Assembly (NCBI GenBank): GCA_000169995.1
Contig: AAZW01000034.1
Coordinates: forward strand, 1-51,798
DNA from: Vibrionales bacterium SWAT-3
GTDB taxonomy: Bacteria > Pseudomonadota > Gammaproteobacteria > Enterobacterales > Vibrionaceae
Direction of reading: 5' to 3'
DNA: 51,798 nt
The notes beneath the pieces were generated by a model. That model searched no databases. It saw only the letters and a list, made by a program, of their open reading frames with translations, and was not told the origin of the DNA. The translations under genes and the position numbers were made by a program. Below are positions 1 through 8,955 of this stretch, piece by piece; position 1 is the stretch's first letter; each line of letters starts with the position of its first letter.

Positions 1-8
1 TCACATAG

Positions 9-31
9 TTATTCACAGAAAAGGTGAATAA
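9..31. repeat. 8-bp perfect inverted repeat upstream of rppH
   Basis: TTATTCAC and GTGAATAA flank a 7-base spacer. It lies about 170 bases before the rppH start and could be an operator or a weak hairpin. I know no specific regulator for it. The left arm also resembles a DnaA box, but a single box means little. Nothing else is evident in 1-199, which looks like intergenic upstream DNA. Confidence 0.35.
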
Positions 32-199
32 ATGTGGTCTAGGTCTCACTATTGTGTGGGTAACTCGGATTTGAGCAAAACTTATCCATATTTGCAGATA
101 ATATTCATAAATATAGCGCTTATCACGTCACTAAGTTTGCTCCAATTGGGGATATGTGGAAAAATCAGTGTAATTAAAAATTTAGATAGAGGTTGGCCA

Positions 200-718
200 G
201 TGATAGATGGCGATGGTTACCGATTAAATGTTGGTATTGTAATCTGTAACAACCATGGTCAGGTCTTCTGGGCTAAACGATACGGGCAACATTCATGGCA
301 ATTCCCTCAAGGGGGAATAGATGAAGGTGAAACTCCGGAACAGGCAATGTACCGTGAGTTGTATGAAGAGGTTGGCCTTACTAAAAAGGATGTAAAGATC
401 GTCGCGACAAGTCGTCATTGGTTACGCTACAAGCTACCCAAACGACTGGTTCGGTGGGATTCTAAACCTGTCTGTATTGGACAAAAACAGAAGTGGTTCC
501 TTTTACGCTTAGATTGCGATGAATCGCGTATCAATATGCAGCGTGGGAGTACACCTGAGTTTGATGGTTGGCGTTGGGTGAGTTACTGGTACCCAGTTCG
601 ACAAGTAGTTTCTTTTAAGCGAGATGTTTACCGTCGAGCGATGAAAGAGTTCGCATCTTTAGCAATGCCGTTTAAAGAGCGAAAAACAAAAGGAAAACGC
701 AAATTGCGTAGAGGTTAA
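200..718 (+). CDS. rppH: RNA pyrophosphohydrolase RppH
   Basis: RppH is a cytoplasmic Nudix hydrolase that removes pyrophosphate from the 5' end of triphosphorylated mRNAs, which opens them to RNase E decay. The 172-residue product carries the Nudix box at about residues 38-59 (GG...E...REL.EEVG), with E53, E56 and E57 as the expected metal ligands. The frame is open back to base 32, but I chose the GTG at 200: the family begins MIDGDGYRLNVG, and AGAGG sits just before it. The upstream extension matches nothing. The gene is followed by ptsP after 2 bases, the same pairing as in E. coli. Confidence 0.95.
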   Translation: MIDGDGYRLNVGIVICNNHGQVFWAKRYGQHSWQFPQGGIDEGETPEQAMYRELYEEVGLTKKDVKIVATSRHWLRYKLPKRLVRWDSKPVCIGQKQKWFLLRLDCDESRINMQRGSTPEFDGWRWVSYWYPVRQVVSFKRDVYRRAMKEFASLAMPFKERKTKGKRKLRRG

Positions 719-720
719 GC

Positions 721-2970
721 ATGCTCAGTCAACTAAGGGAAATAGTTGAACACGTATCAAGAGTTGAAGATGTATCGACGGCACTTGATATTCTAGTTAA
801 AGAGACATGCAGTGCGATGCAGACGGAATGTTGCACCGTGTATTTAGCCAATAATGATATGCAGCGCCTTGAGTTGATGGCAACTCAAGGCCTGATCTTT
901 GAAGGTAATAGTATTCACATTGGTTTCGACGAAGGCTTAGTTGGCCTCGTGAAACGAAGTGCTGAACCTATTAACCTTGCACAAGCGTCTGCTCACCCTG
1001 CTTATAAGTTTTTTCCAGAACTTGGAGAAAACATTTACCACTCTTTTCTTGGTACTCCTATTATCCATCGCAAGCAAGTGCTTGGCGTATTGGTTATTCA
1101 ACAAAAAACACCTCGTTTATTCAGCGAGATGGAAGAGTCATTCCTCGTTACGCTCTCAGCTCAACTTGCGGTTATTGTCGCGCACGCTCAAACCCAAGGT
1201 CATTGGCTGTTGGAACAACAAAAGCTGCCAGGTATCAAAGGTATTGCTGCTTCATCTGGGGTAGCGATTGGTGATCTGTGGTGGGACAACACCCAACCTG
1301 AATTAACGGATGTGTATCCTGCTTCGACGCTCAATATCGAGCGCGAGCAAGAGTTATTGGCAGTGGCGGTTGAGAATGCCCTCAATGACTTCAAGCGCAT
1401 GCGAAAGCGCTTAGACAGTGAAATCAATAAAGACGCATTGGCGATCTTTGACCTGTTTACGCACTTACTCAACGATCCTATGTTGCGTAAGGATCTAAAA
1501 AGCCAGATTCAGAAAGGCGATAAAGCGGACTGGGCACTAAGACAGGTGGTTGAGAGCTATTCCAACCGCTTTGCTCGTATGTCGGATGTGTATTTGCGTG
1601 AAAGGGCGCAGGATATTCGAGAACTCGGTCAAAGGCTGTTGTACTTCCTTCATAACTCTGAGTATGAGCTACGTGCCTTAGATAAGCCGATTATTCTGGT
1701 GGTTCGTGAGTTAACGGCTTCTGTATTAGCGTCGATTCCAAAAGAGAAGCTGTTAGCTGTAATCTCTTTGGAAGGGGCGGCGAACTCGCACGCTGCGATT
1801 TTATCTCGCGCGCTTGGCATTCCTTCTGTGATGGGGGTTAACATTAACCTCGAGCAGGCGAATGGTAAGCAAGCCATTGTCGATGGTTATAGTGGCGAGA
1901 TCTTTATCGAGCCGACCAAGAACCTACTCAAAGAGTATCGCGGGTTGATTCTAGAAGAGAGTGAGCTCTCTTCGATGGTTAATCGCGAGCTGTATCTACC
2001 TGCAAAAACGCAAGATGATCAACAGATCGAAATCCTACTTAATGCAGGTTTGAGCGCTGATACCAATATTGCTATCAATCAAGGCGTTGATGGCGTTGGC
2101 CTGTATCGAACGGAAATCTCGTTCTTATTGCAACAACGTTTCCCGTCAGAGGATGAACAGTTCAAGCAGTATCGATCTGTACTTTCTAGTTACCCAAATA
2201 AGCAAGTGGTGATGCGTACACTCGATATTGGTGGTGATAAGGCATTACCTTACTTCCCTATCGAGGAAGACAACCCCTTCTTGGGCTGGCGTGGTATCCG
2301 TTTTACGCTGGATCATCCAGATATCTTCATTATCCAACTGCGTGCCATGCTACGTGCGAGTTGTGAAAGCCACAACTTGAGCATTTTGCTGCCGATGATA
2401 TCGGGCGCTCAGGAGTTGGATGATGCACTACAGTTGATTGAACAAGCCTATGATGAAGTGCATGAACTTGATAATCGAGTACGGATGCCTCGTATCGGTA
2501 TCATGATTGAAGTGCCTTCGATGCTCTACTTGTTACCACTGATTGCCGACAAGGTCGATTTTGTTTCTGTCGGTACTAATGACTTAACCCAATATTTATT
2601 GGCCGTTGATAGGAACAATTCCCGCGTCTCTGATGTCTATGAATCTATGCACCCGGCAGTGATCATGGCATTGAAACAAATTCATGATACTTGTAAGCAA
2701 TATCAATTACCTGTGTGTATTTGTGGCGAGCTAGCCGGTGATCCAATGGGCGCATTGTTACTGCTTGGGTTGGGGTATCAGACGTTAAGTATGAACACCT
2801 CGAATGTGGCTAGAACCAAATATTTGATTCGCCAATCTAACTTGAGCGAATTACAGGATTTGGCAAATAAGGCACTTTCAAAGCCGTATGGCAGTGACAT
2901 CTATAGTATGATGCTGAACTATTTCGAAGAGCGTGAATTTACAGGCTTCATTCGAGCAGGTAAAAAATAG
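721..2970 (+). CDS. ptsP: Phosphoenolpyruvate-protein phosphotransferase PtsP (EI-Ntr)
   Basis: PtsP is the first enzyme of the nitrogen-related PTS. It takes phosphate from PEP and passes it to NPr and then EIIA-Ntr, a regulatory rather than sugar-transport chain in the cytoplasm. The 749 residues match the family length. An N-terminal GAF domain (about 1-165) is followed by the EI core. The phosphorylated histidine is H357 in the SHAAI motif, and the C-terminal PEP-binding barrel contains GLYRTE, RTLDIGGDK and GTNDLTQY. It starts 2 bases after rppH and is probably co-transcribed with it and with the downstream TSUP gene. Confidence 0.96.
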   Translation: MLSQLREIVEHVSRVEDVSTALDILVKETCSAMQTECCTVYLANNDMQRLELMATQGLIFEGNSIHIGFDEGLVGLVKRSAEPINLAQASAHPAYKFFPELGENIYHSFLGTPIIHRKQVLGVLVIQQKTPRLFSEMEESFLVTLSAQLAVIVAHAQTQGHWLLEQQKLPGIKGIAASSGVAIGDLWWDNTQPELTDVYPASTLNIEREQELLAVAVENALNDFKRMRKRLDSEINKDALAIFDLFTHLLNDPMLRKDLKSQIQKGDKADWALRQVVESYSNRFARMSDVYLRERAQDIRELGQRLLYFLHNSEYELRALDKPIILVVRELTASVLASIPKEKLLAVISLEGAANSHAAILSRALGIPSVMGVNINLEQANGKQAIVDGYSGEIFIEPTKNLLKEYRGLILEESELSSMVNRELYLPAKTQDDQQIEILLNAGLSADTNIAINQGVDGVGLYRTEISFLLQQRFPSEDEQFKQYRSVLSSYPNKQVVMRTLDIGGDKALPYFPIEEDNPFLGWRGIRFTLDHPDIFIIQLRAMLRASCESHNLSILLPMISGAQELDDALQLIEQAYDEVHELDNRVRMPRIGIMIEVPSMLYLLPLIADKVDFVSVGTNDLTQYLLAVDRNNSRVSDVYESMHPAVIMALKQIHDTCKQYQLPVCICGELAGDPMGALLLLGLGYQTLSMNTSNVARTKYLIRQSNLSELQDLANKALSKPYGSDIYSMMLNYFEEREFTGFIRAGKK

Positions 2971-2978
2971 GAATTAAC

Positions 2979-3770
2979 GTGTCATATGAACTGATAGGCT
3001 TGCTAGCAGGCCTTGGTGCTGTTGTTGGTGTTTTAGCTGGCTTACTGGGTATTGGCGGTGGGTTGTTGGTGGTTCCGGCCTTACTGTTCTTGCTCCCGAA
3101 AGCGGATATCCCTCAAGAGTTTGCAATGCAAATGGCATTAGCGACCTCGCTATCTACCATTATTGTTACGTCAGGATCGTCTGCGATTAACCACTTAAAG
3201 TTGGGTAACGTCGAGATATTTGTCGTTAAATGGTTAATGCCAGGGGTTGTGGTTGGCGGTTTTCTCGGTTCTTTTGTAGCTGACGTTATTCCTTCTCAAT
3301 ACTTGCCTAAAGTTTTTGGTGTGATTGTGTTAGTGCTAGCACTGCAGATGCTGTTGTCGATTCGCTCTAAGAGCCAAAAAGCGATGCCGGGCTCTGCGAC
3401 AACCATGTTATGTGGTGGTGGCATTGGTTTGGTTTCAAGCTTAGCGGGTATTGGTGGTGGGTCGTTGTCTGTACCTTTCCTTAACCATCATGGTGTGGAA
3501 ATGCGCAAGGCGGTGGGCTCGTCTTCGGTGTGTGGTTTCGTTATCGCTATCTCTGGAATGCTAGGCTTTATTTGGCATGGCTCGTCTGTCGAGGGGCTGC
3601 CTGCGTTTAGCCTCGGCTATGTCTACCTGCCTGCCTTGGTAGCGATATCGTGCACATCAGTACTAACCACACGAGTGGGGGCGAAGCTGGCTACGCAATT
3701 ACCAACACCAGTACTTAAGAAGTTCTTTGCGGTATTTTTAATGTTTATAGCAGCGACCATGCTGCTGTAG
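2979..3770 (+). CDS. TSUP-family (TauE/SafE) membrane permease
   Basis: This is a 263-residue inner-membrane protein of the sulfite exporter TauE/SafE (TSUP) family, which moves sulfite, sulfonates or other organic anions. About eight hydrophobic segments form two homologous halves. Each half carries a GIGGG signature, at residues 24-28 and 157-161. The start is a GTG with AGGA seven bases upstream. It lies 8 bases after ptsP and 55 bases before lgt, so it is probably in the same transcription unit. The substrate cannot be told from sequence, and the neighbours give no hint of sulfur metabolism. Confidence 0.85.
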   Translation: MSYELIGLLAGLGAVVGVLAGLLGIGGGLLVVPALLFLLPKADIPQEFAMQMALATSLSTIIVTSGSSAINHLKLGNVEIFVVKWLMPGVVVGGFLGSFVADVIPSQYLPKVFGVIVLVLALQMLLSIRSKSQKAMPGSATTMLCGGGIGLVSSLAGIGGGSLSVPFLNHHGVEMRKAVGSSSVCGFVIAISGMLGFIWHGSSVEGLPAFSLGYVYLPALVAISCTSVLTTRVGAKLATQLPTPVLKKFFAVFLMFIAATMLL

Positions 3771-3825
3771 TGTCTTTCGTTAGCGATTGAGCTAACCGTT
3801 ATTCAATTTAGATAGAGAGCCAAGT

Positions 3826-4647
3826 ATGTCTCAGGGTTTTATTGAATTCCCAAATATCGATCCTGTTCTTATTGAACTAGGACCAATCTCAGTTCGTTGG
3901 TACGGCCTAATGTACCTTGTCGGTTTTATGTTTGCTCTTTGGCTAGCAAATCGCCGAGCTGATCAGCCGGGTAGCGGTTGGACTCGAGAGCAAGTATCAG
4001 ACTTATTGTTCGCTGGCTTTCTAGGTGTGGTACTTGGTGGTCGTATTGGCTACGTGTTGTTCTACAATTTTGACCTTTTCTTGGCGGATCCACTTTATCT
4101 ATTTAAAGTATGGACTGGCGGTATGTCTTTCCACGGTGGCTTGCTGGGTGTTATCACCGCAATGTTCTGGTATGCGAAAAAGAATGGTCGCACCTTCTTC
4201 GGCGTGGCAGACATGATTGCACCATTGGTTCCATTTGGTTTAGGGATGGGGCGTCTAGGTAACTTCATGAACAGTGAGCTATGGGGGCGCGTTACAGATG
4301 TGCCATGGGCCATCGTATTCCCGAATGGCGGTCCACTTCCTCGCCACCCATCTCAGCTTTATGAAATGGCGCTTGAAGGCATTGTGCTGTTCTTTATCTT
4401 GAACTGGTTTATTAAAAAGCCGCGTCCTCTTGGTTCTGTATCAGGGTTATTCCTTGCAGGATATGGTACATTCCGCTTCTTAGTAGAATACGTACGTGAA
4501 CCAGATGCTCATTTAGGCTTGTTCGGCGGCTTTATCTCTATGGGACAAATCCTGTCACTGCCAATGGTTATCATCGGTGCGCTGATGATGGTATGGGCAT
4601 ATAAGCGTGGTCACTACAAAGACGAATTACCACAACAAACGAAGTAA
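3826..4647 (+). CDS. lgt: Prolipoprotein diacylglyceryl transferase
   Basis: Lgt transfers diacylglycerol from phosphatidylglycerol to the lipobox cysteine of prolipoproteins. It is the first step of lipoprotein maturation and acts in the inner membrane. The 273-residue protein has about seven membrane segments. The Lgt signature GRLGNFMNSELWGR begins just before residue 143. H103 (in FHGGLLG) and R143 fall at the E. coli positions known to be essential. The gene ends 9 bases before thyA, the conserved lgt-thyA pair. The next enzyme of the pathway, LspA, is encoded further along this window. Confidence 0.97.
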   Translation: MSQGFIEFPNIDPVLIELGPISVRWYGLMYLVGFMFALWLANRRADQPGSGWTREQVSDLLFAGFLGVVLGGRIGYVLFYNFDLFLADPLYLFKVWTGGMSFHGGLLGVITAMFWYAKKNGRTFFGVADMIAPLVPFGLGMGRLGNFMNSELWGRVTDVPWAIVFPNGGPLPRHPSQLYEMALEGIVLFFILNWFIKKPRPLGSVSGLFLAGYGTFRFLVEYVREPDAHLGLFGGFISMGQILSLPMVIIGALMMVWAYKRGHYKDELPQQTK

Positions 4648-4656
4648 GGAATTGGT

Positions 4657-5508
4657 GTGAAACAGTATTTAGATCTCTGTCAGCGTATCGTTGATAACGG
4701 TACTTGGATTGAAAATGAACGCACGGGCAAGCGCTGCCTAACCGTGATCAATGCTGACCTTGAATATGATGTTGGTAACAACCAGTTCCCACTTGTCACA
4801 ACGCGTAAGAGCTTTTGGAAAGCGGCAGTTGCTGAGTTGCTTGGCTACATCCGTGGTTACGACAGCGCTGAAGATTTTCGCAAACTAGGTACAAAAACTT
4901 GGGACGCAAACTCTAACTTGAACGAAGCATGGCTGAACAATCCTTACCGTAAGGGTGAAGATGACATGGGGCGTGTTTATGGCGTTCAAGGCCGAGCATG
5001 GGCAAAGCCTGATGGTGGCCATATCGACCAATTGAAGAAGATTGTAGATGACCTGACGAACGGTATCGATGACCGTGGTGAGATCTTAAACTTCTACAAC
5101 CCAGGCGAGTTCCACATGGGCTGCTTACGTCCGTGTATGTACAGCCACCATTTCTCTCTACTTGGTGACACGCTGTACCTAAACAGTACTCAGCGCTCTT
5201 GTGATGTCCCACTAGGCCTGAACTTCAATATGGTTCAAGTGTACGTTTTCCTAGCTATCATGGCGCAAATCACGGGTAAAAAAGCGGGTGTGGCTTACCA
5301 CAAGCTAGTTAACGCTCATATCTATGAAGATCAACTGGCGCCAATGCGTGATATTCAGCTGAAGCGAGAGCCTCTAGCTGGCCCAACGTTCCACATCAAT
5401 CCTGAAATTAAGTCTCTAGAGGATTTAGAAACTTGGGTAACGATGGATGACTTCTGGGTTGAAGGTTACGAGTGCCACGAAGCGATTAAGTACCCATTCT
5501 CGGTTTAA
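4657..5508 (+). CDS. thyA: Thymidylate synthase
   Basis: ThyA methylates dUMP to dTMP using methylenetetrahydrofolate, in the cytoplasm. The product is 283 residues, somewhat longer than E. coli ThyA (264). The nucleophile is C160, followed by the dUMP-binding RSCDVPLGLNFN segment. The GTG start follows a purine-rich AAGGAATT 9 bases after the lgt stop, so translation is probably coupled. A rho-independent terminator follows at 5531-5556 and closes the operon. Confidence 0.96.
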   Translation: MKQYLDLCQRIVDNGTWIENERTGKRCLTVINADLEYDVGNNQFPLVTTRKSFWKAAVAELLGYIRGYDSAEDFRKLGTKTWDANSNLNEAWLNNPYRKGEDDMGRVYGVQGRAWAKPDGGHIDQLKKIVDDLTNGIDDRGEILNFYNPGEFHMGCLRPCMYSHHFSLLGDTLYLNSTQRSCDVPLGLNFNMVQVYVFLAIMAQITGKKAGVAYHKLVNAHIYEDQLAPMRDIQLKREPLAGPTFHINPEIKSLEDLETWVTMDDFWVEGYECHEAIKYPFSV

Positions 5509-5530
5509 TCGAATCCGTTTCGTTTGATTG

Positions 5531-5556
5531 AAAGGCTGCCACTGTGCAGCCTTTTT
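5531..5556 (+). terminator. Terminator of the rppH-thyA operon
   Basis: AAAGGCTGC and GCAGCCTTT form a 9-bp stem with a short loop followed by a T run, 22 bases after the thyA stop. Confidence 0.85.
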
Positions 5557-5574
5557 TATTTAAGGGGCAGTGAT

Positions 5575-6060
5575 GAGTAACCGGGTCTCGATATGCGAAG
5601 ATCAGGAGCAGATACGAGTAAACGAGACTAGGGATACGAAGAGCATCTTTAGTTTGAGAGGTAGGTTAGATATTAAATAAGAAAATTAGAGTTCGAGTTT
5701 TTCGCCATTCGTACCTAGCTTTATCTCTTCGTTACCCGTTTACTCTCATCTCGAATCTTTTTTCAATTCGTCATTCCCTAGACTGACGAAGGAAGGAGTA
5801 GGGAATCTCTTTCGTGGTGCGTTCGTGAGATTCCCTATCACGCCAGTGCCTCGCAGTAGGGAATGGCGGATTTTTTAGATGCGAGTAAACGAGATGCGAG
5901 ATAAGAAGCTCAAATCCCTCGTCACTCCCTAGACCGACGAATGAGGGAGTAGGGAATCTCTTGATGCAATCCGGTTGATTGCTTACCACAATCGTTTCTG
6001 TATCTGCTTTTAGCTCTTCGTTACTCGTTTACTCGAATCCCGCACCTTTTTTTGTTTCCC
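5575..6060. repeat. Gene-free block of interleaved dispersed repeats
   Basis: The roughly 620 bases between thyA and nptA hold no gene. Two repeat families are interleaved. Family 1 is a 43-bp unit at 5769-5811 and 5920-5962 (39 of 43 bases identical), containing TCCCTAGAC and GTAGGGAATCTC. Partial copies with GAGATTCCCTA and GTAGGGAATGGCGG lie between the two. Family 2 is built on CTCTTCGTTAC-CGTTTACTC. It occurs forward at 5720-5745 and 6009-6034, and as reverse-complement, diverged copies at 5615-5644 and 5881-5911. Spacing and orientation are irregular, so this is not CRISPR. Nested arms suggest a folded, non-autonomous repeat element. Confidence 0.7.
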
Positions 6061-6080
6061 GCATCTGTTCCTAAAAAGAA

Positions 6081-6108
6081 AAAGCCCGCAACCTAGGTTG
6101 CGGGCTTT
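6081..6108 (-). terminator. Terminator of nptA (perfect 28-bp palindrome)
   Basis: AAAGCCCGCAACCT and its exact reverse complement abut without a loop. On the minus strand the palindrome is followed by a T-rich run. It lies about 25 bases beyond the nptA stop. Confidence 0.85.
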
Positions 6109-6133
6109 ACTATAAGCGATGTGTATTTTGCTA

Positions 6134-7279
6134 TTAAGCAGTCAGAGACAAGATTGTGCCTGGCAGTACAAGGAATACCGCAACAAGGTAACCGGCAACA
6201 ACAGCTTTGTTCTTCACAGCCATGTCTGAAATCATGTCTGCCGCTTTAACTGGTAGCTCACGTAGGAACGGGATACCGAAGATGAATACCGTTGCCATGA
6301 TGTTGAACACCAAGTGTACTAGAGCAATCTGTAGTGCGAATACTGCGAACTCACCAGATACTGCTGTCGCTGCTAGCAGAGCGGTAATACATGTACCGAT
6401 GTTTGCGCCTAGAGTGAATGGGTAAACGTCACGTACTTTAAGAACACCTGAGCCTACTAGTGGAACCATCAAGCTTGTCGTCGTTGAAGAAGACTGAACA
6501 AGGATAGTAACGATAGAGCCAGAAGCGATACCGTGGATTGGACCACGACCAATTGCGTTCTTAAGAATCTCACGAGCACGACCAACCATTAGGCTCTTCA
6601 TCAGCTTACCCATAACAGTGATAGCTACGAAGATAGTTGCGATACCTAGAGCGATAAGCATGATGCCGCCAATCGTGTCGCCAAATGTTGATAGAGGCTC
6701 TTTGATTGCGCTTACTACTGGTTTAGTGATTGGCTTGATGAAGTTAAGACCCTTCATGCTCATATCACCTGTTGCTAGCATCGGAGATACCAACCAGTGA
6801 GAAATCTTCTCTAGAATACCAAACGCCATCTCTAGCGGTAGGAAGATAGCTACGGCCAATAGGTTAAAGAAGTCGTGAATCGTCGCACTTGCGAATGCGC
6901 GTTTGAACTCTTCTTTACAACGAACGTGACCAAGGCTAACTAGCGTATTGGTTACCGTAGTACCAATGTTTGCACCCATGATCATAGGGATTGCTAGCTC
7001 AACAGGTAAACCACCTGCCACAAGGCCAACGATAATTGAAGTAACTGTACTTGATGATTGAATAAGTGCGGTTGCAACTAAACCAATCATTAAGCCTGCA
7101 ACTGGGTGTGAAGCAAATTCAAAAAGAACTTTTGCTTGTTCGCCTGTTGCCCATTTGAAGCCTGTACCAACCATTGAAACTGAAAGTAATAGTAGGTAAA
7201 GCATGAATGCCAAGTTAGCCCAGCGTAGCCAACGAGTTGTGCTCGAAATAGGCGCTGCTGCAGTAGTAGCTTGGTTCAT
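6134..7279 (-). CDS. nptA: Na+/phosphate cotransporter family protein
   Basis: This is an inner-membrane sodium-dependent phosphate transporter of the PNaS (NptA/SLC34-like) family. The 381 residues contain two inverted Na/Pi cotransporter repeats. Each has the diagnostic QSSS motif (residues 74-77 and 262-265) followed by a GANIGT motif. There are about eight to nine hydrophobic segments. It is transcribed divergently from nhaR across a 391-base AT-rich region and has its own terminator. The name follows the Vibrio cholerae homologue at the same locus, from memory. Phosphate specificity is inferred from family. Confidence 0.88.
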   Translation of the reverse strand: MNQATTAAAPISSTTRWLRWANLAFMLYLLLLSVSMVGTGFKWATGEQAKVLFEFASHPVAGLMIGLVATALIQSSSTVTSIIVGLVAGGLPVELAIPMIMGANIGTTVTNTLVSLGHVRCKEEFKRAFASATIHDFFNLLAVAIFLPLEMAFGILEKISHWLVSPMLATGDMSMKGLNFIKPITKPVVSAIKEPLSTFGDTIGGIMLIALGIATIFVAITVMGKLMKSLMVGRAREILKNAIGRGPIHGIASGSIVTILVQSSSTTTSLMVPLVGSGVLKVRDVYPFTLGANIGTCITALLAATAVSGEFAVFALQIALVHLVFNIMATVFIFGIPFLRELPVKAADMISDMAVKNKAVVAGYLVAVFLVLPGTILSLTA

Positions 7280-7670
7280 AATGTTTTCTCCATAGGACCG
7301 TTTAAGTCTGTGTTTGGTCTGTTTGTTTAATCTGAGCGTGATGTTAGAGGGGAAATATTTCAGTAATATTACATTTTGGTTGAGGCGGGACTTTTTTGTG
7401 ATGATTTACTGTTTAAATATTCTGACAGTAAATGTGGATATTTTAAGTGGTTGTTTATAAATGATTTTATCGCGTTTTTTTGATGGGTGATATAGATCTT
7501 AAAAGTTAGAAAAAAATTGAGAAAATTGGCGTTAATATTACATTATGAAATCAAACACTTCGAAAAAATTAGCGATTAAATGGTTTTATTAATGGTTTTT
7601 CCGAGTTTGTTGAGCGGAGGTGTCATATTTGATATAAAAAGGAATCGACTCTCTTATTTACGGCACACCT
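7280..7670. promoter_or_regulatory. Divergent AT-rich intergenic region, nptA / nhaR
   Basis: These 391 bases hold no credible gene and must contain both divergent promoters. A 12-base direct repeat, TAATATTACATT, occurs at 7364-7375 and 7533-7544. I do not recognise it as the site of a known regulator. No convincing PhoB box was found by eye. Confidence 0.4.
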
Positions 7671-8561
7671 ATGTCGCACCTCAACTATAACCATCTTTAT
7701 TACTTCTGGATGGTCTGCAAGCAAGGTTCTGTTACTAAAGCAGCAGAAGCTCTATTTCTCACACCTCAAACGGTCACTGGCCAGATAAAAGCATTAGAAG
7801 AGCGAATGGACGGCAAGCTGACCAAGCGCAATGGTCGCAGTGTTGAACCAACAGAGCTTGGGCAGTTGGTTTTCAAATACGCGGATCGTATGTTTGGTCT
7901 GAGCTACGAAATGCTGGATATCGTGAACTACAGTCAGCACTCAAACATCTTGTTTGATGTCGGTGTGGCAGACGCACTTTCGAAACGGCTGGTTAGTAAG
8001 ATCTTGATGTCGACGATTCCAGAAGATAACAGTATCCACCTTCGCTGTTTTGAATCGACTCACGAAATGCTGCTTGAACAGCTCTCTCAACATAAGCTCG
8101 ATATGATCTTGTCTGACTGCCCAGTGGACTCTAGCCAAAGCCCAGGCTTATTCAGCAAGAAGTTGGGTGAGAGTGGTATGAGCTTTTTCAGCTCCGGTGA
8201 AGTGAAAGGGGTTAATTTCCCAGCCGTATTAGAGCAAAGAAAGCTGTTGATCCCGGGAAGTCGAACCTCAATGGGGCGCAAGATACTGCAATGGTTTGAT
8301 AGACAGGGTCTAAAACCGGATATTTTGGGAGAGTTTGATGACGCGGCATTGATGAAAGCGTTCGCTCGCTACCACCATGACGCGATTTTCTTAGCGCCAA
8401 CGCTTTATATGTCAGAAGTAGAACAAGACACTTCATTGCAGCTATTAGGTGGTATTGAAGAGTTAAAAGAGGAGTACTACGTCATTTTTGCTGAGAGGAT
8501 GATCCAGCATCCAGCAGTACAAAATGTATGTGACGCAGATTTTAGCAAATTGTTCGAATGA
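7671..8561 (+). CDS. nhaR: Transcriptional activator NhaR (LysR family)
   Basis: NhaR is a LysR-type regulator that in enteric bacteria activates the Na+/H+ antiporter gene nhaA in response to sodium. The 296-residue protein opens with the family-typical SHLNYNHLYYFW. A winged helix-turn-helix follows (about residues 19-65, GSVTKAAEAL...TVTGQIKALE), then a substrate-binding-like effector domain. No nhaA gene lies in this window, so its target must be elsewhere. The location between nptA and rpsT resembles the E. coli nhaR-rpsT-ribF-ileS order. Confidence 0.93.
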   Translation: MSHLNYNHLYYFWMVCKQGSVTKAAEALFLTPQTVTGQIKALEERMDGKLTKRNGRSVEPTELGQLVFKYADRMFGLSYEMLDIVNYSQHSNILFDVGVADALSKRLVSKILMSTIPEDNSIHLRCFESTHEMLLEQLSQHKLDMILSDCPVDSSQSPGLFSKKLGESGMSFFSSGEVKGVNFPAVLEQRKLLIPGSRTSMGRKILQWFDRQGLKPDILGEFDDAALMKAFARYHHDAIFLAPTLYMSEVEQDTSLQLLGGIEELKEEYYVIFAERMIQHPAVQNVCDADFSKLFE

Positions 8562-8661
8562 GGTAGTTTGTTAATGAATTGATATCGACTATGATAACTC
8601 CGCAATATGCCGTAAATACTGATAGCCCGTAGTTGGCGTAAAGGTTGTAGGGAGCCAAACT

Positions 8662-8955
8662 ATGAACTTAAAAGAGATGGAGAAGAACTCAGCACAAGCT
8701 GTGATTCTACTCAAAGCCATGGCCAACGAACGTCGCTTGCAGATTTTGTGCCTTTTACATGGTACTGAGCTGTCGGTTGGGGAGTTGTGTGGCAAGTTGG
8801 AACTGAGTCAATCGGCTTTATCTCAACACCTTGCTTGGTTGAGAAGAGATGGTTTGGTCGATACTCGCAAAGAAGCTCAAACCGTGTATTACACATTGAG
8901 CAGTGAAGAAGTAAAAGCAATGATTAATCTACTGCATGGTCTATATTGTAAGTAG
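8662..8955 (+). CDS. hlyU: HlyU, ArsR/SmtB-family virulence regulator
   Basis: HlyU is a small winged-helix protein that in vibrios up-regulates haemolysin and RTX toxin genes, acting against H-NS silencing. The 97 residues contain the ArsR-type HTH at about 38-66 (SVGELCGKLELSQSALSQHL). The protein closely resembles what I recall of V. cholerae HlyU, minus its first eight residues. C30 and C96 line up with the two cysteines of V. cholerae HlyU (38 and 104) that form a redox switch. The metal-binding cysteines of classical ArsR sensors are absent. AGGGAG precedes the ATG. Its targets are not in this window. Confidence 0.92.
   Translation: MNLKEMEKNSAQAVILLKAMANERRLQILCLLHGTELSVGELCGKLELSQSALSQHLAWLRRDGLVDTRKEAQTVYYTLSSEEVKAMINLLHGLYCK

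Noticed and set aside
9..17. DnaA box / replication-origin signal (TTATTCACA)
   Set aside because: A single box with no cluster, no origin-linked genes and a better reading as one arm of an inverted repeat.
32..199. N-terminal extension of RppH by 56 residues
   Set aside because: The frame is open but the extension matches no RppH. The family start MIDGDGYR falls at a GTG with a good ribosome-binding site at 200.
4913..5212. Minus-strand ORF inside thyA
   Set aside because: It overlaps a highly conserved gene, has an unusual composition and no family resemblance. It is a shadow of ThyA codon bias.
5575..6060. CRISPR array
   Set aside because: Repeats are of two unrelated families, in both orientations and with irregular spacing, and no cas genes are near.
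7280..7670. PhoB box for phosphate control of nptA
   Set aside because: No pair of CTGTCAT-like repeats at 11-base spacing was found by eye. TCTGACAGTAAATGT is too weak a match.
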